A stretch of DNA of 12,722 nucleotides from a bacterium (lineage in GTDB: Bacteria; UBA9089; CG2-30-40-21; SBAY01): the NCBI GenBank assembly GCA_040757115.1, contig JBFLYA010000111.1, positions 1 to 12,722 of the forward strand. The letters run 5' to 3'. Positions 1 through 5,402 of this stretch are shown here, in pieces. The position numbers and the translations under genes are program-made. Position 1 is the stretch's first letter. Every line of letters begins with the position of its first letter. The notes beneath the pieces are model-generated. The model saw nothing but the letters and a program-made list of their open reading frames with translations. It ran no database searches and was not told where the DNA came from.

Positions 1-307
1 ATATTTAAAAAATTCACTTGTATCCGAACATACTATTTTTGTGCCTTTTTAGGGATATAAGTCAAGAAAAATATTTTTAAAAAAACTTAATTTTTTACTT
101 GACATTTCACCATAAGACTTTGTGCCCTGTAGGGGCATGAGCGTTCTCCTGAAAATAGGCTGAAGACTGAAGGCTGAAGGCTGAAGATTTTTTATCCTAT
201 GTCCTTCAGCCTTCAGCCTATAGCCTATTTTCATCGCTCTGTCCTCCACAGGTTAATATTCATCCCCCAAAATGCCTGACGGATTACAAATCCAAAATTC
301 TTCATTC
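1..307. other. Intergenic stretch downstream of tolC
   Basis: No gene is supported here. The first 110 bases are A/T runs with a TTGACA at 99-104 but no matching -10 hexamer 16-18 bp further on. A small hairpin TGCCC-TGTAG-GGGCA lies at 123-137, followed by the long CTGAAG-word palindrome at 151-232. Genes for a membrane fusion protein or an RND/ABC pump, which commonly follow tolC in such operons, are absent from these bases, so tolC is either the last gene of its operon or its partners lie elsewhere. The open frame across 49-249 on the minus strand is made of the repeat and is not a gene. Confidence 0.6.
151..232. repeat. Palindrome built from the word CTGAAG
   Basis: The outer arms GAAAATAGGCT (151-161) and AGCCTATTTTC (222-232) pair perfectly. 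Inside them AGGCTGAAGGCTGAAG (171-186) pairs with its complement at 204-219. The left arm contains four CTGAAG words, each separated by a base or two. The element lies about 75 bp beyond the tolC stop and could fold as a long hairpin in the tolC transcript, but no U-run typical of an intrinsic terminator follows it on that strand. Confidence 0.8.
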
Positions 308-1588
308 TTAGTTTCTTCCAATTGCCTTTTGTAATCTTGCCCAGGCTAAATTGTAATCATACAGTGCCTGGTAATAATTAGTCTTTGCTTGCGTTAGTAA
401 GGTTTGAGCATCTAAGACATCTGTGGTCGTCGCCATTCCTTCTTTGTACATCTCTTCAGTAATACGCAGATTTTCTTCTGCCTGTCCGATAGACTTCCGG
501 GCAACTCCGATATTCTTTTCTGCCTCTTCTAAACTAAGGCAGGTCTGTCTAACCTCCAGTAAGATTCTATCTTTTAGTAAAAGTAACTGCTCCTCTACAC
601 CTGCCATTTCAGCCTCAGCCTGTTTAACCCTCGAATCTCTTGCCTTCCAATCCCAGAGGTTAAAATTTAAACAAATCCCTGCCATCCATGTTTTTTCCCA
701 TTCATCAATTGGTGTCTTTTGTCCCTTTTGATAGTCATAATTTCCTATTAGATTAACTGATGGATAATAGTCGCTTCTGGCTATCTTCACTTTTTGCTTC
801 AGAATCTCAATGTTAGCCTTTAATTGCTTTAATTCCGGACGCATCTCTTGAGCTTCCTTGAGACATTCATTCAGGTTTATAATCTGTGGCCTAAGCTCCA
901 GGATGTCAATAACTTCAACTGGAGTGTTCTGGTCCTGAGCCAGTACCTGGTTAAATGAAACTTTAGCCAGATTAACCCTATTTTCTGCCTGAACCAGATT
1001 TTGCTGGACATTAGCTAACTGCACCTCTGTCTTCAAGACATCTACTTTAGCCACCATGCCAGCATCATAGAAGTTGGTAACTACTTTCAGGTGAGATTCT
1101 ACTTGTTTAACTGTCTCCTGAGCGATTTGCTGAAATTTTAATGCCTTTAAGATACCCAAATAAGCACTTTTTACTTCTAATATTAATTCGTTTTTTACCT
1201 TTTTATATTCATATTGAGTTGATTCATAGTTATCTTTAGCAAGTTCATAGTTAGAAGAGATTTTGCCGCCGGTAAACAAGGGTTGCTGAATTACACCTTT
1301 AGCCTCATAAATTTCATCATCACTCATAGCCATTGATAGACCCTGAAAATCTACCGTGGTAGCTTCATTTAATCTTGTATAACTTGACTCTAATTTTAGT
1401 GTTGGATAAAAGCCTGTTTTAACCTCCAAGATACCTTCTTTTGATAGAATTACCTTTTTTGAGGCGGCACGCAGACTATGATTATTACTGATAGCCAACT
1501 CAATGCTTCTCTCCAAATTTAGTGGCTCTGACCAGGCTTCAGAAACTACACAAACAACTATAACAAACATAACTCCAAAAATTCTCAT
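308..1588 (-). CDS. tolC: TolC-family outer-membrane efflux channel
   Basis: Predicted outer-membrane channel that would connect an inner-membrane pump (RND, MFS or ABC type) and a periplasmic adaptor to the outside. At 426 residues it is normal length for the OEP family. An N-terminal signal peptide of about 20 residues (hydrophobic GVMFVIVVCVV, likely cleavage after EAWS) precedes two OEP repeats, roughly 25-210 and 225-420, rich in heptad-like A, L, Q and E helices. The second repeat ends with the typical pattern AQTLLTQAKTNYYQALYDYN. I chose the ATG at 1588 rather than an in-frame ATG 24 bases upstream. It overlaps the TetR relic stop as ATGA, has a GGGGG/AGGG ribosome site 10 bases upstream, and puts the signal peptide at the true N-terminus. 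The family assignment is firm; the substrate is unknown because no pump gene is adjacent. Confidence 0.93.
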   Translation of the reverse strand: MRIFGVMFVIVVCVVSEAWSEPLNLERSIELAISNNHSLRAASKKVILSKEGILEVKTGFYPTLKLESSYTRLNEATTVDFQGLSMAMSDDEIYEAKGVIQQPLFTGGKISSNYELAKDNYESTQYEYKKVKNELILEVKSAYLGILKALKFQQIAQETVKQVESHLKVVTNFYDAGMVAKVDVLKTEVQLANVQQNLVQAENRVNLAKVSFNQVLAQDQNTPVEVIDILELRPQIINLNECLKEAQEMRPELKQLKANIEILKQKVKIARSDYYPSVNLIGNYDYQKGQKTPIDEWEKTWMAGICLNFNLWDWKARDSRVKQAEAEMAGVEEQLLLLKDRILLEVRQTCLSLEEAEKNIGVARKSIGQAEENLRITEEMYKEGMATTTDVLDAQTLLTQAKTNYYQALYDYNLAWARLQKAIGRN

Positions 1589-1834
1589 TTTTTTACTACC
1601 CCCTTTAACCATATTTCTAAAATAGTATCCAACTCATTAGTGAGTGGATACTTCTCGTCGTTTATCAACCATTTGTAGATTATCGCATTAGATAGTCCAA
1701 TCAAGGCAATCTCATCTACATCTGCTTTATAGTATCCATCCCTTGAAAAAAACAGTCATAGCTGATTGTAGTATTTGTTCATTCTTCTCCTGCCTTTTTG
1801 ATTCCCTTTTTGCGGCAGATATTTGATGTTTCAT
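1585..1834 (-). pseudogene. TetR/AcrR-family regulator relic with internal deletion
   Basis: Reading the minus strand from ATG 1834 (ribosome site AAAGGG just upstream) gives about 30 residues typical of a TetR N-terminus, including KRQEKNEQILQSAMTVFF, then a frame change. A second frame supplies a TetR-like C-terminal ligand domain, LFFSRDGYYKADVDEIA and then GLSNAIIYKWL, ending in TGA at 1585-1587 inside the tolC start. An intact family member is about 190-200 residues; roughly 110, including nearly all of the DNA-binding helix-turn-helix, are missing. The junction is a 15-base stretch (1741-1755, CCTTGAAAAAAACAG on the plus strand) that is coding in both frames: MTVFFK in one, LFFSR in the other. 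Deletion between two copies of this short sequence is a natural explanation (inference). The surviving product cannot bind DNA. Confidence 0.8.
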
Positions 1835-1858
1835 AAGTTATCCCTTTGCACAAAGAAT

Positions 1859-1872
1859 ACGGACTTGTCCGT
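1859..1872. promoter_or_regulatory. Probable TetR-type operator
   Basis: ACGGAC-TT-GTCCGT is a perfect 6+6 dyad with a two-base centre. It lies 10 bp downstream of the -10 hexamer of the minus-strand promoter, covering roughly +3 to +17, and 25 bp before the regulator's start codon. That is where self-repressing TetR proteins usually bind. The cognate regulator next to it is broken, so the site is probably unoccupied unless a paralogue binds it. Confidence 0.65.
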
Positions 1873-1881
1873 TCTATTTTA

Positions 1882-1928
1882 ACAATACCATAATTATCTC
1901 AAATCGTCAATAAAAATTTTGACCTGTG
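1882..1928 (-). promoter_or_regulatory. Sigma70 promoter for the tetR relic-tolC operon
   Basis: On the minus strand TTGACG (1905-1910), a 17-bp spacer and TATTGT (1882-1887) form a good sigma70 promoter; the start of transcription would be near 1875. Upstream, CACAGGT (1922-1928) is followed by an 11-bp A/T-rich run leading into the -35. The same arrangement occurs at the fpg and SNF2 promoters. Confidence 0.7.
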
Positions 1929-1950
1929 CAATTAGAAATAAAAGGATAAT

Positions 1951-2035
1951 ATTTTTGGGACGCTGTCCCCAAGCCCCTGCTGGGGGTTTTGGGGAACGCG
2001 TTCCCCCAATGGGGTCTGGGACAAAACCCCAGAAC
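1951..2035. repeat. GC-rich multi-hairpin repeat element
   Basis: About 80 bp of G- and C-rich sequence in an otherwise AT-rich spacer. It contains GGGAC-GCT-GTCCC (1957-1969), CCCCAA (1967-1972) pairing with TTGGGG (1989-1994) around an inner CCCC/GGGG stem, a 16-bp perfect palindrome GGGGAACGCGTTCCCC (1991-2006), and TCTGGG (2015-2020) pairing with CCCAGA (2028-2033). Its composition differs sharply from its surroundings, which suggests a dispersed element. It occurs once in this window and codes for nothing I recognise. Confidence 0.7.
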
Positions 2036-2057
2036 ATCTTCCTTAATTTTCTACCTG

Positions 2058-2104
2058 CACAGGTGGAAATTTTTGTTGACTTTTGAATGATTTTGGCGTA
2101 TCAT
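2058..2104 (+). promoter_or_regulatory. Sigma70 promoter upstream of fpg
   Basis: TTGACT (2076-2081), a 17-bp spacer and TATCAT (2099-2104) make a likely promoter; transcription would start near 2112 and run through a leader of about 178 bases to fpg. CACAGGT at 2058-2064, part of the dyad ACCTG-CA-CAGGT, sits 11 bp before the -35. Confidence 0.6.
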
Positions 2105-2108
2105 AAAT

Positions 2109-2160
2109 TGTAACCGTTCAGGATATAGCCACAGAGCCACAGAGAACACAGAGGGAATAT
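2109..2160 (+). repeat. Dispersed repeat, copy 1 (CGTTCAGG / CACAGAG type)
   Basis: TGTAACCGTTCAGG followed by iterated CCACAGAG, AACACAGAG words and a GGGAATAT tail. A second, diverged copy lies at 8138-8195 in the same order: TGTAAGCGTTCAGG, GCAGAG, CGTAGAG, AAACAGAG, then GGAAAATAT. It begins directly after the fpg promoter -10 region, so it forms the start of the fpg leader. Confidence 0.65.
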
Positions 2161-2178
2161 ATAATCACGAATGAATCC

Positions 2179-2202
2179 CGTTAGATGTTCTACTATCTAA
2201 CG
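2179..2202. repeat. Small stem-loop in the fpg leader
   Basis: CGTTAGAT (2179-2186) and ATCTAACG (2195-2202) are perfect 8-bp arms around an 8-base loop. A further short dyad, CCAAATC (2211-2217) with GATTTGG (2235-2241), follows. They lie between promoter and start codon of fpg. The first looks like a mobile hairpin repeat rather than a regulatory structure, but with one copy here this is a guess. Confidence 0.5.
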
Positions 2203-2289
2203 AGGTGAACCCAAATCTCCCTGAACAACAAAAAGATTTGGTAATACAATTTATGAAAGTGCAGCGGTTACAAAGAGGATAACTTAAAG

Positions 2290-3138
2290 ATGCCAGAATT
2301 ACCTGAGGTAGAAACTATTGTTCGTGGATTACAACAACAGATTATTGGCCAAAAAATTATTAAGGTAAGTGTCCATCTGCCTAAAATTATCAAGCAGGAA
2401 ACAAAGGAGTTTGCCTCACAACTAAAGGATACACAGATACAGGGCATCAGTCGTCGGGGCAAGATGATTATCATTACTCTTTCAAATAACCTCAGTCTGG
2501 TTATTCATCTTAAACTTAGTGGTCAAATTGTTTATACTTCACCCCGGTCACCAATGGCAAATCATACCCACCTTGTTATTGAACTATCTGGTGGTAATCA
2601 ATTACGATATATAGACCTGCGTCAGTTTGGTTATGTTATCTTAACCAAAACATCGATATTATCCCAGCTTACGCAATTGGCGGGACTTGGTGATGAGCCG
2701 CTGAAGATTTCATTATCCGATTTCAAAAGATTAATTTCTACGAAAAAGGGGCGGATAAAGTCGTTATTACTTAATCAATCATTTCTGGCTGGAATTGGCA
2801 ATATTTATGCAGATGAATCCTTACATCTGGCACGGATTCATCCCCTTCAATTAGCCTCAACATTGACTCAATCGCAAATAAAAATACTTTATCAATCTAT
2901 CAGGAATGTCTTAACCGCGGCGATTCTGTATCGAGGTTCAAGTATCAGCAACTATGTTGATTCAAGTGGTCAGGAAGGCGGTTATCAGAGATTCCATCGG
3001 GTTTATCAACGGGAAGGGCAAATGTGCGTTACCTGTCAGGAAAAGATATCGCGAATAAAAATAGGCGGTCGCTCAAGCTATTTTTGCCCGCATTGCCAAA
3101 AACTGAACTTTCGTATGAATATGGATAAACACAGATGA
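2290..3138 (+). CDS. mutM: Formamidopyrimidine-DNA glycosylase (Fpg/MutM)
   Basis: Base-excision repair enzyme that removes 8-oxoguanine and ring-opened purines and nicks the strand by beta/delta elimination. The 282 residues begin MPELPEVETIVRGL, giving the catalytic Pro2 and Glu3 after Met removal. The conserved lysine is K58 (RRGK). The helix-two-turn-helix is FLAGIGNIYADES (165-177), and the zinc finger is C246-x2-C249-x16-C266-x2-C269 with the conserved Arg at 261. Two strand-probing positions differ from the usual pattern: HLKLSG replaces the HLGMSG-type loop (Leu for the intercalating Met) and DLRQFG replaces DPRRFG. The last residues (about NMDKHR) are encoded by a tandem decamer repeat, which also supplies the stop codon. 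AGAGGA lies 10 bases before the ATG. Promoter at 2076-2104; no operon partner. Confidence 0.95.
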   Translation: MPELPEVETIVRGLQQQIIGQKIIKVSVHLPKIIKQETKEFASQLKDTQIQGISRRGKMIIITLSNNLSLVIHLKLSGQIVYTSPRSPMANHTHLVIELSGGNQLRYIDLRQFGYVILTKTSILSQLTQLAGLGDEPLKISLSDFKRLISTKKGRIKSLLLNQSFLAGIGNIYADESLHLARIHPLQLASTLTQSQIKILYQSIRNVLTAAILYRGSSISNYVDSSGQEGGYQRFHRVYQREGQMCVTCQEKISRIKIGGRSSYFCPHCQKLNFRMNMDKHR

Positions 3139-3178
3139 ATTCTATGCACAAATAATCGAATTTTGGGATAAAATTTTG

Positions 3179-3207
3179 TTGACATGAGTTAAAATTTGTG
3201 ATAAAAT
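3179..3207 (+). promoter_or_regulatory. Promoter of tRNA-Thr
   Basis: TTGACA (3179-3184), a 17-bp spacer and TAAAAT (3202-3207) give a near-consensus sigma70 promoter with a predicted start near 3214, about 13 bases before the mature tRNA. The -35 is preceded by AAAATTTTG as at the other promoters in the window, but there is no CACAGGT word here. Confidence 0.8.
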
Positions 3208-3226
3208 GTCCTCAGATTCACTTAAA

Positions 3227-3301
3227 GCCGGTGTAGCTCAGGGGCAGAGCGGCTGATTCGTAATCAGTAGGTCGGAGGTTCAATTCCTCTCGCCGGCTCC
3301 A
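3227..3301 (+). tRNA. tRNA-Thr (anticodon CGT)
   Basis: A full cloverleaf can be drawn by eye. The acceptor stem GCCGGTG pairs with CGCCGGC (one G-T pair), the D arm is GCTC/GAGC with a short 7-base loop, and the anticodon stem GCTGA/TCAGT surrounds TTCGTAA with anticodon CGT at 3259-3261. The T arm is GGAGG-TTCAATT-CCTCT. CCA is encoded at 3299-3301 after discriminator T. It decodes ACG threonine codons. Confidence 0.96.
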
Positions 3302-3305
3302 AAGT

Positions 3306-3377
3306 AAATGGGAAGCGGGAAGTAGGAAAAAAATAAAACCATAACCAAAATACTTCTCCCTTTTCCATTTCCCATTT
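3306..3377. repeat. Palindrome built from GGGAAG words
   Basis: AAATGGGAA (3306-3314) pairs perfectly with TTCCCATTT (3369-3377). The interior continues the theme imperfectly (GCGGGAAGTAGGAA against CTTCTCCCTTTTCC). A T-run follows at 3375-3380, so it might end the tRNA transcript, but the loop is large and the core weak. Confidence 0.6.
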
Positions 3378-3446
3378 TTTCATTTGTTAGACTTCACCTG
3401 AGTAAATAATTACTTACTTTTTAATTAATTAACCGGGAGGGCTATT

Positions 3447-5165
3447 TTGGTCACAAGATCATACCGTGAGAGAATCCTTGTCTTTATTATTATTATTTCC
3501 TTGATTTCTTTTTTTCTGATTATCCGATTATTTTATATCCAGCTTGTCCAATCCAGGAAAATGAGTGGATTGGCAAAAGGTGAACATACTAAAATCTTAC
3601 AAATCGAATTAGCCAGAGGAACTATATTTGATTGCAACCTGCAAGAATTAGCCATGAGTATTGAGGTAGATTCAATCTATAGTCAACCAAACCGAATCGA
3701 AAGACCATACAAAACCGCAATTCAACTATCAAATATCTTAGGAATGAACCCAACCACTCTCTATAAAAAATTAACTCATAATTCATCTTTTGTCTGGTTA
3801 AAAAGGAAGGTAGAGAAAAAACAATCACAAAAGATAAGAGAATTAAATATTAAGGGAATAGATTTCTTGAAAGAGTATAAACGCTTTTATCCTAAAAATC
3901 ATTTAGGGGCTCATCTCATAGGTTTTGTTGGATTAGATAATGAAGGATTAGAAGGAATTGAATCAATCTATGATAAATATTTAAAAGCAGGAATTAATCG
4001 TCTGGTAGTTCTGAAAGATGGAGAGGGTAGAACTATTTTATGCCCACAAAATAATCCACTTGTAAAAAAGGCATCAAATGGAAATGATATTATTCTTACC
4101 ATAGATGAAATTATTCAACATCACGCTGAAGCAGAGCTGAAAAATATCTGTGAGGAGCAGAAGGCTAAATCTGGTTCAATAATTGTTATGGTCCCAAAGA
4201 CTGGAGAGATATTAGCCTGGGCTATTTATCCTTTTTATAATCCTAATTGTTTTTCTCAATTTCCATCTCATCAATACAGGAATACAATTGTTACGGATAT
4301 TTTTGAGCCTGGTTCTACTTTCAAGATATTTTCTGCCATTGCTTTACTCAAAGAAGGATTAATTCCATCTGAAAAAACATATTTTTGCCCGGGACATATC
4401 CAGATAGGGAATAAAACTATTCACTGCCATCATCCACATGGAACTCAAAATCTGGAAGGGATTATCGCCAATTCCTGTAATGTCGGAATGGCACAATGTA
4501 TTCACCGGCTAAGTGACAGAAAATTTTATTCACATATTTTAGAATTCGGTTTTAATGAGTCGACTAAAATTGGACTTTCTGGAGAAGAAAAAGGGTTATT
4601 ACCTAAACCTAAAGATTGGTCCAGACTGTCTAAATATACAATAGCTATTGGACAGGGAATCTCAGTTACTCCATTGCAATTAATTATGGCCGTCGGGGCG
4701 ATTGCTAATAATGGCGTTTTAATGAAACCAATCGTTATAAAGGCAATTAAAACTCCGCAAGGAAAAATAATCAAGGAATTTAAACCCACGCCGGTAAGAC
4801 AGGTTGTTCCTTTAGAATTAATTCCACAAATAAATAAGATGTTGACAAAGGTTGTAACTGATGGCACCGGGGAATCAGCCCAAATTAATGGCTATGAGAT
4901 TGCCGGGAAAACCGCCACGGCTCAGAAGGTCGATGCAAATGGCAAGTATAGTCCTGATAAATTTATTGCCTCTTTTATTGGTTACCTGCCCGCAGATGAC
5001 CCCAAAGTAATTATTTTGGTCATTGTAGATGAACCAAAAGGCACATATTGGGGAGGAACAATTGCCGCACCCACATTTAAAAAAGTGGCAAAAAGAATCA
5101 TATCCTATATGGGAATCCTTCCGACTAAACCATTAGCAGAGGAACAAAGTCAGCACAAAGGATAA
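3447..5165 (+). CDS. ftsI: FtsI-like class B penicillin-binding protein (transpeptidase)
   Basis: Predicted septal peptidoglycan transpeptidase anchored in the inner membrane. A short cytoplasmic start and one transmembrane helix (about 9-34) are followed by the dimerisation domain with its RGTIFD signature (57-62). The transpeptidase domain has the catalytic STFK (290-293), SCN (343-345) and IGQGISVTPLQ (401-411). The third motif reads KTA (488-490, GKTATAQK) instead of the usual KTG. There is no PASTA domain. It starts at TTG: GGGAGG (3435-3440) is six bases upstream, and the first in-frame ATG lies after the membrane helix. A weak promoter (TTGTTA 3384, 17 bp, TAATTA 3407) is possible; read-through from the tRNA promoter is an alternative. 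It stands alone rather than in a division and cell-wall cluster, so a SpoVD/PBP2-like role cannot be excluded. The class is certain, the exact symbol less so. Confidence 0.9.
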   Translation: MVTRSYRERILVFIIIISLISFFLIIRLFYIQLVQSRKMSGLAKGEHTKILQIELARGTIFDCNLQELAMSIEVDSIYSQPNRIERPYKTAIQLSNILGMNPTTLYKKLTHNSSFVWLKRKVEKKQSQKIRELNIKGIDFLKEYKRFYPKNHLGAHLIGFVGLDNEGLEGIESIYDKYLKAGINRLVVLKDGEGRTILCPQNNPLVKKASNGNDIILTIDEIIQHHAEAELKNICEEQKAKSGSIIVMVPKTGEILAWAIYPFYNPNCFSQFPSHQYRNTIVTDIFEPGSTFKIFSAIALLKEGLIPSEKTYFCPGHIQIGNKTIHCHHPHGTQNLEGIIANSCNVGMAQCIHRLSDRKFYSHILEFGFNESTKIGLSGEEKGLLPKPKDWSRLSKYTIAIGQGISVTPLQLIMAVGAIANNGVLMKPIVIKAIKTPQGKIIKEFKPTPVRQVVPLELIPQINKMLTKVVTDGTGESAQINGYEIAGKTATAQKVDANGKYSPDKFIASFIGYLPADDPKVIILVIVDEPKGTYWGGTIAAPTFKKVAKRIISYMGILPTKPLAEEQSQHKG

Positions 5166-5172
5166 TGGCAAT

Positions 5173-5402
5173 TATAGTGGTTATTAGTCAAAACTTTACT
5201 CAGAGTGGATAAGTAAAAATCCCAAATCCCAAGCACCAAATCCCACATACCAAAAAGCGAATTAGAGATTAGTGAATTAGAGATTAGATTTTACTAATTC
5301 GCTAATTCGCTTAATTCACTAATTCACTAAATGGAATTTGAAATTTGGAATTTGGAATTTCAGAGCTATATCTATGTCAAATTTTGACTAATAAGTGCTA
5401 TA
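5173..5402. repeat. Three-layer nested palindrome between convergent genes
   Basis: Outer layer: 21-bp arms 5173-5193 and 5382-5402, matching at 18 positions with a perfect 13-bp core (TTATTAGTCAAAA / TTTTGACTAATAA). Middle layer: AAATCCCAAATCCC-type words (5218-5244) against GGAATTTGGAATTT-type words (5333-5360). Inner layer: GCGAATTAGAGATTAG words (5257-5287) against CTAATTCGCTAATTCGC words (5294-5330). The left arm begins seven bases after the ftsI stop; the right arm covers the stop and last codons of the opposing gene. It could end transcription from both sides, although no classic terminator with a U-run is present. Confidence 0.8.

Noticed and set aside
99-127. Plus-strand promoter from TTGACA at 99
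   Set aside because: No acceptable -10 hexamer at 16-18 bp and no plus-strand gene follows.
49-249. Minus-strand open frame of 66 codons
   Set aside because: It runs through the CTGAAG palindrome and A/T runs, has no ribosome site and no protein-like pattern.
423-731. Plus-strand open frame of 102 codons inside tolC
   Set aside because: It is antisense to a clear OEP-family gene; serine-rich composition is typical of a shadow frame.
2175-2282. Open frame in the fpg leader ending EQQKDLVIQFMKVQRLQRG
   Set aside because: Somewhat protein-like, but it has no ATG or TTG start, only an unsupported GTG, and overlaps the hairpin repeat; possibly a gene scrap but not supportable.
5218-5360. CRISPR array
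   Set aside because: The repeats are short degenerate words without constant-length spacers and form inverted arms; no cas gene is nearby.
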